A DNA stretch of 64,000 nucleotides from Nectonema munidae (Eukaryota; Nematomorpha; Nectonematoida; Nectonematidae): contig JAUIRK010000536.1 of NCBI GenBank assembly GCA_030549495.1, positions 310,001-374,000 of the forward strand. Direction: 5' to 3'. The notes under the pieces are model-generated. The model saw nothing but the letters and a program-made list of their open reading frames with translations, did not search any database and was not told the origin of the DNA. Positions 12,901-27,900 of the stretch are shown piece by piece (positions within the stretch are counted from its first letter, which is position 1; each line of letters opens with the position of its first letter). The position numbers and the translations under genes were made by a program.

Positions 12901-15900
12901 AAACACTTTGAATTTCGAAAAAGGACATCATACCAAAATGTTTTTATACACAAATTCAAGCGTCAACATCTTATGGTGTAACTTGAAGAGTATACGAAAA
13001 ATACGAATATATTTGACACTCAAACAACGCTTTTGTTTGGCTGAATTTTTAACCTTACAACTGTCAATAAACTGTCAATTTTACTTTATAGGAAATAAAT
13101 AGGGTTTTCCTAAAACTCTTTTCTTGAGTTATCGGGTCAAAGATATATAATATTTATATTATAAAAAAATTAATTAGTAAAGTATAAAAGAATTTAAAAA
13201 ATTAATCTTGAAAACAATCATTTGAATGTTTATAGTAAAAAGTGCATCTCCATTTTAAAGGATATAGCAATGAAAAAATTTCAGAGTCCGAAGTCACATC
13301 TGTTATGGCAATAGAAAGTTTAAAATACGGTATGATTTTTGATAAGCGACATCTCTAACACTTATTGTGTGACCTAAGATCTGAAAAACTGAAGCGTACA
13401 TGAATATTTGCATCTTTAATGTCATTCAAGCAATATCACCTATTTCATTGGTGGAAAGTTATCCAATAAACTAATGCCATAGATGGATTGCGCCATATTA
13501 TCGGCATACTCTATAAAAACGTGAACTTACTATTCCATTATGCATTTGAAAGTTGGAGTCAGGGATTATGCTAACGTCAATAGACTTTGAAATGTTATTA
13601 TTCATGACGCACGTGTAGACACCCGAATCAAAAGTATCGATTCTCTTGATCTTCAAAGCTCCATATCTCGACTTTTTCACGCGAGCACTATTTCTAATGA
13701 ATTTTCCATTCTTTTCCCAAATTATGTTCGATCTCTTGAAATTGTTTTTGCCCGTTACACATTTCAATTTCAGAAGGATTCCTTAAAAAACAACAAAATG
13801 GCACACTCACAAAAAGTATTCAGAATACAAAGACTTTACAAATATATTTTGTGAACAAAAGTTTTATGTTTCATTGATGCAAAATACAGGATTTCCTTCC
13901 GCCCTACCATAAACTCTTTAAATATATAAATGTATACACTTTCTTATAGTCTACCTACTTTTCGAACAAATTCTTTTCATCGCTGATGTCAGACTTTGGG
14001 GTGGGGCTGTATAGATATTTATTTACCATTTTTAGTTCTAATACTTATTTTGCAATTCTACTCTGTGCTTTTGCCAATTTATATTGCATCAAAGGGCGAG
14101 AAAGATTTTAGGGGGAGAACATTAATATAGTAAAAATGTATATATAATTTATATTTATAGTTTACTTACATCATGAATTTAAAAATAATGCTCCAAGTTA
14201 AAAAATGGCATTATGTTATTACAAAAAATATTTTAGAACACATGGAGTTCTTTTTATTTATAAAAAGAGTTCAATATTGAATGGAAAAATGAAGAAATAG
14301 AAAATAGAATTATAAAAAATGTAATAGAAGTAAACGTGCTAAAAATGAAGTCGGATATAAATGGAAAGTTTATTTCATTGAATAAAAAAAAAATTTTGGA
14401 TAAAAAAACTCATCTAAATTTTATGCCAATATAATATATTAGTGAAAATTAAAGGAAATGTAAAAAAAAAATTTTAACTTGCCAAAATAAAATTTCCATT
14501 ATTTTAAACGCGCAATCATCTGAATCAATTATCAGGCGCCAAAAAGCAAAAATACTTTAAACTCCAAGCTATTGGACTAGATATACTAAGGTAACTGTAA
14601 ATTTGCTTTTAAACTCGGACGTGTGCTGGAGCAAATTTTTACAAGGACAGCAAAATAAAATAAAAATCAATACAATATAAGAAATAACCTTTGGGCACTA
14701 AGACTTTTCCTTTGCTAGTTTTTATCTTGACTGTGATCTTCTTTGTTTCTCCATAAGGTTTTGTAGAGAATGGAAAATTAACTTTGTGGCTGTCATTCAA
14801 TCTATTTTGAGGACCAAAGGAAGCAAATTCTTTGGAAATGGATGATGCAACACCTCTTTCACTGGAGAAGTGCGTGATGGGACAATTTTTCTTTTTTTTG
14901 AAACAATTTTTAATGAAGACGGGTTTTTTTTCAACCGATAAGCAAATGCTTTCATCGGATAAAAATATGATTTTGCCTGATTTATTTATTTGTTTGCAAA
15001 ACACGGTTCTCTTTTTATTGCCTTTTCCACAAGGATTAGAACACTGAAGAAAAAGTAGGATTCATAAATTCTGTTTCAGAAAGATTTTACACAGGCGTAC
15101 CTGTGACCATTTTCCCACTTGCCAAAATGGCAAACAGTCGATGTTGTTGCAAACGATTGTAGCGTTTGGTCTTTGGCCGGGGCAGAGTTCGGAGGAGAGC
15201 GTAATAAACGCATTGCTAACATCTTGCTTTGACACTCGATGCACACACTTCACACTACGAATTTTGATTCCGCCCCCACATGTGTGCGAACATTTTCCGT
15301 AATCTGAGACTTGCCAACTAAAATGAAAATTTACATCAATTGATTTTATAAGAATATATATATATAGGTGAAGTGAAGCTGAGTAAGACATCAAAATAAA
15401 AAAAATTTTTTATATTAAAATTAATAGAAAAAGCCTTTATTAAATTTTATTCCAATTCCAGCAAGTATGTTTAAACTTTCTTCATTTGATAGTAAATATA
15501 TTTTGATGAACATAGTGTTGAAAAATTTATCTTAGGCAAATTTTGAATAAAGACTTGGTACGATTTTACAAGAAAACAGCATTTAGTTAAAATATTTTGT
15601 TCCATTTTAGTGTTAATAAGTCGTAATTTTATCCTTTTTAATACATCTATAATTTAATTGAGTAAAGATGAAAGAGAATGGAAAGGAGATTAAAATAGAA
15701 GTGAAATTGAAATATTTTAATGAATAAATTATAAATCAAGAGTTCAGAGTATCTTGCTTGAAAACGAAATTTTTGTACACAATTATATCCTGAAATATAT
15801 TATGCTCAAATTTTAGAATTTAAAAAATTGTAAGGATTCGTCACCATGTATAATTTTTAATTAATTTAACTAATTTTTTAATTTTAATAAATTAAAAATT

Positions 15901-18900
15901 TTTGGCGAAAAGAAAAATTCCTCCTCCCTTATTTTAAAAACAATTGAAACAAACATGCGATTTTTAGAAGGTTAATTCTTTTTTCTGGCCATTTTTCTTA
16001 CACAAATAATATTCTTGTATTTTATATGCCATTTTTAGTTCTAGAGAACAGATATAGAATTTTTAGTTCTATATTCTGTGTAACAAAAGAATTCTCTCAA
16101 CAGATACAGAAAAGAAAAATATTCAAAATTGCTGTGATAAAATTCTCAAAGTTGTCTGAATAAAACAAAAATATCTTGATTGTATTGCTTTTTTTACTTT
16201 TTTCACTCAATTTCTTTTTTTTGATACATAAATTAGACTATTTTGTGTAATTTTCAAAAAAAATAACACTCAGCACTTTTAAAGTGACCAAGTTTTATGG
16301 AACCACTTTTTTATTTTTATATTTGGTTGTATGAAGTTTTAAAACTTGTCAAAATTGAAAAAAATGATAAAACAAAAAATTACATAGATGGCGTTAATTT
16401 TTATTTTCTGTAAGTCAAATCGATACGCCTCTATAATTCATACTTTTTTTGCTATAATGTTGTTTCAAATAATTATTTTGAAATTTACATAGTAGTAATT
16501 TTTCAATATCTGCTTTATTTTCGTTAAAACTTTTGAATCAAAATAGTGCATGACCGCTCAGGACCTATGCGGCCATGCGAGGATAGAAGTTAAAGTACTA
16601 AATATAGAAGATCTAAATGCTTTTTTAATTCTATTTTGTCTTTTGCAATTTTATTTTGCCCTTTTGCAATTCTAAGTTGTCTTTTTCCAATTCTATTCAA
16701 ATAATAGCGTGTTTATTTGAAATAGAATTTCCAAAAAGAAAAAATTTAATTGCAAAAGGTCAAAATAGACATAAAAGAATTTCCAAAAGGAAACACTGGC
16801 AAACGGACAAAATAGAAAATAGACTTTCAAAAGGACAAAATAGAACTAAAAATGGAATATATACAAAAATTTATATGTGTAATAATAATTTTCATAAAAA
16901 GAGGTTAACACTCTAAAAATGACTGAGATAAACATAGGATTAATCTTTTAAGATTACGCAAATATTAAATAATAATTAGTTAAATAAATTTGACCCTCGC
17001 ATGAAATTCCGTTCCAAAGGACCCTGCAAACATTTCGACCCCAGTTCCATCGATTCGAATATCAAGTCAGATTCAATTTTGGAGGATAAAATCTTGATGC
17101 TGCGAATTTAAAAACCAATCAGGTAATGTTTCTCAGAATTAAAAAATAAAAAAAGGCATATATTGATATATCGGAAAAAGAAAAAAGTATAAATGATTAG
17201 CCTCATACAATCATTTTGAAAAGGTATTAGACTAAATGTTTGCTAGACAAAATGCCCTCAGCCAAACTGTACACGATGAACACTCAATGGTTTAGAATAT
17301 TTCAATAAAATGCTTGATTTCTAGATTTATAAACTTTTTAAAAAATAATTCATAAAAACGGGTGAATATAGATTATTTATTTTATGCCATACTACAATAT
17401 CATTTTATATATACCCTATCACACCTAATCACAATAAAATATATGCTAAGTTTTATCCATATTAGTTTGAGTTGCGTTAATACCTAATTCTCATTTTCAT
17501 ACATCATACATAGTTAAAGGTAACATATGGGTGAATGATTTCCAAATCATTGTCCAGAATGATACAGAAATCCCAAATTATTTGGGTACTTTTTGTCCCT
17601 CCCTTCTGTTCAAAATTCCTGTTGTTGCGCTCTTGTCCTTTTTGCAGTCTTTCTCAACGTAGGATCCACAATTTTTTATGAAGGGTCCATATAATAAGAT
17701 TTCAAGTTGGAGGTGCACAAAATTCGACAAAGTGTTTGTATTAAAAGGATAAAATTTTAAGGTTTATCAAAAATAAAATGTTTAACTTTGTTGAAGAAAC
17801 GTTGTAAAATTGGAAAAAGTGATATATATAATATATTTGGCAAAAAGCTCTGTTATATATGTGCCTCCTCCATTCCCATCTTCATATCTTGTTGAATCAG
17901 GCTAAGTGATTGAAATATCATTTATTTTTAATTATAGAGCACTCATATCTGCATTTTAAAAGTCGAAAATGTTATTGATAGAGGAGATTTAGGATTGTCG
18001 TTGACTTCACTGGAACCTGGCCTATCAAGTTTAGCGCCAAATAATCAAGTTCAACCCTGTCACATTAAATAACATAATTTTTGTTATAAAAATGGTTACT
18101 TCTTTGACTTGAACAAAATTTACTTTATAAGATATAACTTATTTTTAAAATGGATAAGATTTTAAAGTTTGTCAAATTTAAAAAGCTTTCACATTTTTTT
18201 TTTGTTAGTTGCGGATAAACGTTCGTTTATTCCTTCAACATTCACTTTAAAGTGGGAATAAAGAAAAGCGTTTTTTACGTTGGTGGACACGGAAATTCAT
18301 TACAAGCTCTTTTGAAGGAAGGCGGTTTCATTACGTCATTACACATGCTATCCTCCACAACTTTGTCATCTTGATCTCTTGCACACAGTATGATGCAGGT
18401 TTGCAATCCTATGCGAAAGCAAAAAAAAATTCAGCAAAGAAAACATATGGTGGTCACTAAAGAAGCGGATCAAACTAATAATCACGCCCGCCCCGCTATT
18501 TCCCATTAAATCCGTCCATCATAATTACCGTAAACACTTGTGTTTAAGCTGCTAACGTGGATAATAATACGCTTTCCCAATTATATGCTATATTATTTTC
18601 AGGAACATGCCTAGCATGTGTGTATAATCCGCTCCATGACTTTAGAAACATTGAGCTAAATAGAATTATATGTAATATGTAGTATATACGATAAATGGAA
18701 GAAATAAAAATGGAGAAATAGATTTCAAGGGATTAATCTCAAAGAAAAAAAACAAAAAAGAACTTTGTTTCTTTCGGTTAAATTCTGTTTACGTAGATAA
18801 CCAGCAACGCCATTTTTACTCACTTAGTTTTGGCAAAAAAAAGTGCGGATTAAACGCGAGCGTTTAGGGAAAAAACGAAAACAACTCTACTATATGAGAA

Positions 18901-21900
18901 GCTAAAGCAGATTGAATGAGAGATTCGAATTTGTGTGGATGAGTTAGCAAATGTATTTAAAGCATATTAATTCATGTCTTTTTTACTTCAACAAGCAAAT
19001 ACTATATGGTGGAAGATTCGGTTCACCGGAATTGCCCAAAAGCCCAGATGTCTAATTCGCCTCTTCCAAGGAGTATTTGAAAAAGTTGGCATGTGATGAA
19101 AGCTTTTCAGTTTTTGCTTCTGTTAAAATTTCACTTTTGAGTGACTCAATTTGGAAAACGCAAAATTTTGGATAAACAATCATATCTTATCAATAAATAT
19201 TTCAATACGGTGATCAATATTGACTTTTTTCTCATTCTGTTTCTCTTTTTTTCATTCAACACTTAACTTTACAAAAAGAAGTTGTCCACCAGTGGGTAAG
19301 CGATTTAAAATTTTAGGAAAGTGAAAGAATTATGGATAACCCATTATAATAACAGGCATATATTAATGTATCATTTCCTTACCAGGAAGGGATAGAAAGA
19401 GGGTTTTATGTAGAATCCTCAAAAGTATATCAAATTTGAGACAATGTATTGTGGAAAAAGAGGAACTATAAATTTACGAAATACATGAAATATAGTGGAG
19501 GAATGAAATAAAAACTTAAAACACAAACATTTGTGGTACAATTATTGAAATGCATGTCAATGAGAGATTAACAGAGAAAATTGTTCCTCTCTATTCTATG
19601 CAATTAGTTCGAGAGCACACATTGAGGAAAGCATTCCTATGTAACTAAATTATTTGCTTTCATTTAAATTTTGTCATTTTTGGTTGTGTACTGCTAGCAT
19701 TCAACTAAGTAACTAATATAATATACATCATCAATTTTGGTATAACTTTTTTTTGTTTTTTTTTTAAAGAAATGATTGATTTAAAATCACCATACCACGA
19801 TTAATTGAAAGCAGTGGCATACGATTTTTCTTCTTTTTCATATAACTCACCTTTAAAAGTCCGATTGTTTTATGGCGTGGTGGAATAATGTCGCTTCACC
19901 TATGAAATTTGATTGGCTGAATCTAGACTCGTCTCAACTTGCAAAATTCAATCCAAAAACAACATGTATTTGAAATGTGTTTGAGTGTAGAGAAAAAGGG
20001 AAAAAGAGAAAATGATACCTCCTAGGCAATCGTGAGTGCACTTTGTGAAGCCCCTATACTTCCAAGAATACGTATTAATCTGCTGACTGAGACCGCCATT
20101 ACCAACTGTGCTTTCGTGATTCGCTACACTTTGCGCTTTTGGACATGGACCAGCATTGCAAATTTCCTTTGACGGAGGCTTGAAAACTCCTACATCAATT
20201 GAAAAATGTGTCATAAGTTTTTTGAGTTTATTTCTAAGTTTAAATATTTTGAAATGTTGTCAAAGGAATACCTCTGCATTGTGACTCAGGAACTTTGACC
20301 ATTCTTTGTGTATAGGGATAATAGACTTTACAAGTCAACTTTCTGTATCGCACTCCAATTCCACATCTCACAGAACATGCCTCCCAGTCAGAGACAACAT
20401 ATCTATGCAAAATAAAGTGTTTTGGAAAAATGGATTAACTGACTAACTGCTTAGTTAACGAACTAAGAGATTGAAAGATAATTGTGTGCTCAAATATGAT
20501 TCGTTAATAAAATTACTTAAAACTTGAAAAATCAATTGAATTTGAAAATATTTTACTTGAACTTGTAATGCTATATATAAAAGTTAATACTTGAAAATTC
20601 AACTTAAACTAACTTTAATAAATCACTGTATCAATTTGAGAATATATACATTTGAAACTGTAATCGTTCTCCATTCTATTTTGCCCATTTGCAATTCTAT
20701 TTTATCTTTTTGCAATTCTATCTGAATTCAATTTTCTGATTTTGTTATGTTTATATTGTTTTGATATGTTTCATTTTTATTTAAACTCTCTTTTGATATT
20801 CTAAAATTATTTTCATATTAAATTTTCTAAATTTTTTCACAACAAATTACCAATTAAATTATTACAAAATTTATTATTTCTTCAATAATTTTTAAAATAT
20901 TTTATTTACTTTTTTACTTAAAAAATGATATGCAATATCTTTTTATTATCTAGTTTGAATTGCAAGAAGACAAAATACAAATGCAAAAAGACAAAATTGA
21001 ATTGGAGAAGGAAAAAATAGAATTTCAAAAGGACAAAATAGAACTAAAAAATACCCTTTTGCGAAAAAGATATATATACCATTTTTAGTTTTATTTTATC
21101 ATATTTTAATTCAATTCTATTTTGTAATTTTTCATTTCTGTTTTGCCTATTTTTTTTAATTCTATTTTCTTTTGTTGGGGATAGTATTTTGTGTTTAATA
21201 ACCCATTAAGTACCATAGAAATCAGACGATATTTAAAAAAACGCAGACGATTTATATTCAAAGTCATTGAAAAAAGCAGACGAAGATGAAATTACTTATG
21301 TTCCCAAATGGGAACATTGGCACTTAATGGGTTAAAAAGACAAATTTATTATTCAAAAAAAGACAAAGTAAAACTAAAAATCGTGTATATGTAAATTCAT
21401 TCAATTTAGGAATAATCACGAAGTTTTGAAACCAACGCATCCACCTTAGAATATCAAAAAAGAGAACCAAAAATCAAATCGTTGTATAGTTAGTCATATG
21501 GTAGGTAATTAATTTGAAACAAATAATAACATAACATAACATATTTATTTAAGCAAAATAGAGGTCGATGCCTCAGAGTATTTGTCAGAAAATATTTCGT
21601 TAAATTCCCCTAAACTGGCGGCAGACGAATCATAGTCTTGCAAATTCCTGGTTCAGCTAATTCTATTAATTGAATTTTCTCCCATACAAAGAAAACTCGT
21701 GCTACAAAGGAGCTCTGAGATTTACATAAAGTAATCCAAAGGAAAGTTTTTCGGGAATTAATGTATTACAAAATAGGGTGTACTTGTTTTGTACAAGATT
21801 TTATTAAAGTTATTAAGAAGTGCATTTAAACATTCTTATTCTTGAATTGCTCGCATAAATTGAATTAATGTAATTTTGGCGTAAAAATTTTTTTAAAAAT

Positions 21901-24900
21901 ACGAGTGTTTATTTAAAGTAAATAAAAAATATCGCATAGATTCAGCAAGGAAGGAAGGAAGAAAGGAAATGATTGGCTTACCTAAACTCTGGGCGAAACA
22001 TGAAAAGAAGTCTAAAATGGAACCAGACATCATTATTTCAGAGTGATTGTGTCCAAACAAAAATAGAAGAAGAAAAAGAAGAAGATTATTTTGATGTATT
22101 ATCGAATTTAAAATACAAAATACAGTGAAAGATCAAGTAAAAAACACGCAAAACGAAAAAGGCAAGCAAAAGGAACACAGTAGGAAAACACAACACTATT
22201 TTTACCTATTGGCATTTTTCGCAAACTCTCCAAAGAAACTGTTTTAAAAAATATATATATATAATAGATTGTATTTTATTTTTCTTGAAGGAGTTATAAA
22301 ATAATGGACGCAAAAATGGACTTTTACGTTGTTCATATCTAGATTTCACGAATTCATGACTAATTAAAGATTCGTGAAAACTCAAAAAAAGTAGAAGTGA
22401 ATTAAAAATCGGAAAATAACTGAAACTCCCATTTCACTCCACTTTTTTACTTTTAAAACATTTAAAATGAGATTTCTAGAATAAAAAGAAATAATAAGGG
22501 AGAAAGAGAAGAAGTCTTATGAAAACTTCTAATCCTTTTGTGTACTAATAATCAAAATAGGAATTATTCAGAGAGTTTCTATTCTCACACATTTTTTTTT
22601 AAAATTCGATAAACTTATTTCAGCAATATAATTTGATAGAAAAAAATGGAGTCTTTAGCATGATTGCAAGCACATATATCACAAGCCCGATTTGTGCGCA
22701 TACTGATGAATTTTATTTAGTTTTTATATAAGACAACTTATGCACTCAAATATTGTAAAAAAATAAATAAGACAAAAAGTTTATTTTGGACATTTTAGTG
22801 GTTAGAGGGTTTTCATAAATATGAAACAGGTAAAGTGTGCATTTGAAAACATGTATATTCATACGCGTATTGTGTCTTTGCAAAAAATTATTCCTCTTTT
22901 AATCTTTGAAAATGGGCGTAGACGAGCAGAAAGATCTTGTTATAAATCATATACGCAAAAAAACGCTATTGATTCTAACAGTTAAGGAAATGCTTTAAAC
23001 TTGAAAAGGGCAAAAAGTGATTGGATTGGGAAAAGAGAAAAAGAGATGGAAAACTGATTAGGCTAGTGGTGCATGACATCATCCGTAAACCTTCATACAG
23101 GATGAAAAAAGAAGAAATTAATAAAATTATATTTGTCGTATTTATTCCAAGTTTGACTTTTGAATATATTCTTGTTCCTCAATAAGCTCAAATTTTTAAA
23201 CTCGAAAACAAATCTTCGCTAGTATACACATACTCTAAACCTTTTATCTCTTGTACCATATGTTACAAGAAAAATTGGAGATAGAGTAAGAAAATTGAGG
23301 TATGGGAAACAAAAATTTCAGAAGGGGTGGGGGAATAAAATTTTTCTATACTACTATAAACATAAAACGTGCATTTGAAAAAATGATATATGTCTTGAAA
23401 AGAATTTCGATAAATATCTAAGAATTTAGATCAGTTCTATTTTCTCTTTTTGCCATTCAATTTATTTACATTTAAGCAAAATTTTGAAAGCGTAAACAAA
23501 ATAAACTATCTGAAATTATTGTGACAGTTTTTTCTTAACAATTAAAATTGTTTCTGGAGTTTCTCTTTTCTCCATTTGTGGATTTTAAGTTTTTACTTGT
23601 TGCTTTACTTGATGTGACAAAAAATGATAATAAAAAAAACTTCAAAATTTTACATAAAAGAAATTCATTTCAATTTGAAAATGTAAAACTTACTTGGGCT
23701 TTATTTTTTTCCCACTTTCCACAACATTTTTGACAACTAAAAAAAGGAAAAAATATTTATAAAATTCAAAGTATACACACTTAAAAAATGTTGACTTTGT
23801 AATAATGAAAAATTTCAGTTTGTGTCTTAAAAAAATTTATCAAAGGTGAAAATATCTTTTTACTAAATTCCTGAATTCCTGATTTATCAAATGTTTACTT
23901 CGTACAGAAAAAGAGATTTGGGATGATGGAATTCTTCAAGTTGATAAATATGTGTCAATGAATTCATTATCTCGAATATTTTTCTTAGGAAAAATTTTAT
24001 GATTTTCGACTGCAAAATCTTATCCATATATTTTTACCTTCTCTTGATGCTAACATGCCAATACTTCCATTCTTTTTTTGCATATTAATTTTTTTATGGT
24101 CATTTTTTGAAACTATATTTTTGTGGAAAGAAAAGACCTTCTCCTTGGTTCTCTCTGGAAGGACAAATACGAGATTTGAGACTTCATCGGCATCTCCATG
24201 AGAATGTTGGAAAGCATCAGAAAGGAATCAAATGATTCGACTACGAAGCAACATCAGAGAGAAAATGGCATGACTGCTCAGAACTTCGCTTGAGAGCCCG
24301 ATAACAAAGCAAATTTTACGTAAATTCACGGAGAAGAGACGAAAAGCTTTTTGTTTAAGTTCTTTTTACACGTACAAATTTGGTAGACTATTTTCACTCA
24401 TTTTTAGTTTTTTTGCAAAAATAAAAACTGTTCATGGACTTCCTTAGATGAAGTCATGGAACCTTTAGGGGTCTATAGACAACAGGTTTGAACCACAGAT
24501 CTAGAGGCTTGGCCCCAAATTTGATTAGTAAATCTTAAAAAATGAAATTAATGTGTTTTATTTTCTTAGACAGCAATCTTGATAAACAAAATTTGTCAGA
24601 ACATATTTGTTTAGTATTTTAACTTTATCATTTCATTAAAAGACAGATCACTCATGATCAGGAATCGAAGCTGAGATGACCGGAAAAAGATCTCATGCTT
24701 CAACCACTAATGAGTCAGGGCGAGGAAAAATTGACCCAAAAAATTGGAAAAAAATTGACTTTTACTCAGAGAAAAATTTGAGTTTATTGACTTTTTAAAT
24801 TTTCATTGAAATGAACACCTATGAACACTTTAGAGAAAGTATTGAAAATTATTTCAAAGAATCCATGACTTTGTAATACAACAACATATAATTAATGACA

Positions 24901-27900
24901 TTTTCTGATTTAAAATTAGATCATTTTCTAGTTGTTTTTTCAGTTTAGAAAAAGATATTTTTACTTCTAAAGTTAAAGCTGGACAATTTTGTAATTTGGG
25001 ATAAGTACTGCGAGAGATTTGAGAGTTTTCCATATTCATGATTTTATTGATTTCATTTTATTTGAATCTATTTTCAAGATAACTTTTAACGCCACATTCG
25101 TGTTAAATGAAATAATGTTGAAACAAGTAAAGGTATCTTCGACTGAAAAAGTCATGTTGACCTTTTCCGACTAAATAAATGAATCGTCAATATTCTCTAA
25201 TTATTGTTAGCAAGTTTTGACACAGATTTTCTTTTTTTTTTAACAATTTCTTGATATTTGGCAATAAAATTCCATCATCTTCACCATTAATTTCTTCACT
25301 GCTGGAAGATTTTAATGAAAATATTTTGCTGCTTGCAACCAATTTGTCAAGTTCGTTACAATTGGAAGTGAAGTGTTGCCGATAGGTTTGAAAAGAGAAC
25401 GTCTTTTTCTATTATTAATTTTGAATGATTTAATGCCGGTAAACTACAATTTTGCAGGATAACTTAACTTTTAAGGTAAACTTGTATAAAAGATGTGAAA
25501 CATGCAATGATAAAAAGTTTGGGAATAAAATTCCATAACTTCTGCAGCGGATATATCGTATGTAACCGCGTTTGTCAACAAAAAAAATTGTCTTACAAAA
25601 AACATCTTCATGTTTAACCTCAGTCAGGTAAACTTTAGAGTAAAACCTTTTATTAGATGAAAAAAGCCCAACTATTGTGGAAGTATTGATATAAAGAAGA
25701 AATCTTGTATGTATCGCTTATAACAATTTTAGGCATATTGCATCAAAAAGTGTTAAATATAAAAATTGACTTTATTGACCTAAACTCGAAAAATTGACTT
25801 TGATTGACTTAAAATTTGAAATTAGTTTGAAAATTTTTAGACTAAACAAGAAGTTCTTCTTCAAAGAGTTTTTGCTAAATGGAAATAAAAGTTGACTTTA
25901 TTGACTTTTACTCGCCCTGCAATGACTAAACCATCTACTGACTAAATGTCATTAGTATGTAAATGGGAATTACATTATTGATCAATTTATAAAATAAATA
26001 TCATTTGAAATTTGATTTTTGTATTGATTAGCATTAGATGAATTTTTTTCTATTCTGTGTTAGATAAAGCGATTTAATCGATACAGTTAGAAAATTATGT
26101 CAATTTTTTTCATCTATTGAAAATATAAACAAAATAGACAAAGTTTTAGATCAAAATATATATAGGATAAAATTAAAATTATTGTATATAATCCTATCTT
26201 CAAATAGTGATGTTATATAATAATAAATATATTTATTGTAGCCATCTTTTAAATTTTGAATACGATATTGAGCCTGATTCCTGATATATCTGCCTTTTTG
26301 TGTTAACTAAAAAAAAAATTAATTTTCGCCTGAGAAGCCAAATATAACCTAAAGAATGAGGCGCAATAATATTGAACTTTTTTTTTCTTTTAAAACTGTA
26401 ATCCCAAATATTCTGAGAATTTAACTCAATGACTTTTAAAAAAGAGGAAGTAAAATGAAAAAGAAAGACTAGCTTGGATTTCGTTATTACTTCGAAGAAA
26501 GATGAAACAAAGTAAACCTGTATTTTCTTCCTTCTTGCAAGCAGAACTCGTTGAAATGCACTCCCGCTTGGCTGGAGGTTTTTGAATTGCTTTACATTCA
26601 TTCTCGTTTCCAAATTCTGAAGAACTACCAGAATCGCAGAAAACCTTTCTCAACTGAATCCCCTTACCACAACTGTTAGAGCACTAAATGGAATAAGATG
26701 AAAAAGACCTTATTCATTAAAAAATCGATTACTCTGGAATAATTACACGTAATATAAAATTCTATCAAGAAGATTTATTAATTGATATTGGAATACACCA
26801 CTAAACATATAAAAAAATTATTTAATAAAGAATTTAAAAAGAAAGACATTGCATATTTATAGTTGGGAAAAAAATTCAAAAGGCCTACAAGCCGCTGATA
26901 TGAATAAAACCCATATCTTAGAATCTTCTTAATATCCTAAATTTTGTAAATATCATGAAATAATTTTCACATTTGAGTTTTTAAACTTTTTGAGTTTTAA
27001 AACTTCAAGTTTATGTTCTCATGAAAAATTAGGAACTAATTTTTTTTTAATTTGAAAAATATTTCAAGTAAAAAAGTTGTAGAAAGTCTAAATTTTAAAA
27101 TAAGCAAATTTCAAGTTCAATAATCTCTCCTTGATGAAAAAGCAGACATATAAAGTTTCAAGTTAAATGTTGGGTAATTTCAAAACTAAATCAATCGAAT
27201 CAAAAAAATCGATATAGAAAAATCGATGTATTACTTTGCCATTAAAATTATAGATACTAACATTATGAAGAATTAGAAAATAAGCTTTAATTCAAATAAA
27301 GTTAATGTAAAATTTTTATTCCAAGTTCTCTCTTTTGCTCACTTCAACTTCATCCTTTTTCAATTTAGGTAGGCTTTTTTGTTTTTTTTTTTGTTTTATT
27401 GAATAAGCTGAAATTTACATTTTTGACATTTTTATCTTTATTATTGAAACAAAAAAGTGTTTGTGCTTTAGAGAAGATAGAAAATGATTATGGTAAACGA
27501 TATTTTAATAGTAACTTGGTAATGCACTGATAAATTATAAAATAGAAGAGATAACTAAGTCAGAGAAAAACTTCTATAAATGGAAAACAAAGAACAACGT
27601 CTCTTTTCGTTTGATAATGATTTATTTGCATATTTATCCAAACGATCTTCCCTTAAAACATATGTTAATGAGAGAACAATTTTAGTGTAAATTTCTACAA
27701 CTTTTTCAATTAAATGAAAGTACATAGTTTGAACTTTGATATTTTTTACCATCATATATCATTTTAGTTCTTTTTGTCATTATGCAATTCTATTTTGTCT
27801 TTATGCAGTTCTAATTGTCTTTCCTTCAACTTTTTGAGTTTTTGGAAAAAAATGTTTTTTTAGGTAAGAGAGATATCTTATAGAATAAAATTGAATTGCA

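Larger units (their letters stand above)
20403..23693 (-). other. Intron between exons 7 and 8
   Basis: Carries palindromic element copies 2 and 3, a nested TTAA-type MITE, and the two candidate microexons at 21982 and 22206. Confidence 0.6.

Noticed and set aside
16656-16916. 86-codon plus-strand frame rich in Lys and Asn
   Set aside because: It is the translation of the palindromic repeat element, not a gene.
19850-19950. Strong minus-strand donor TTTAAAG|GTGAGT between exons 9 and 10
   Set aside because: All three frames upstream contain stops, and exons 9 and 10 already join into a regular TSP1 module without it.
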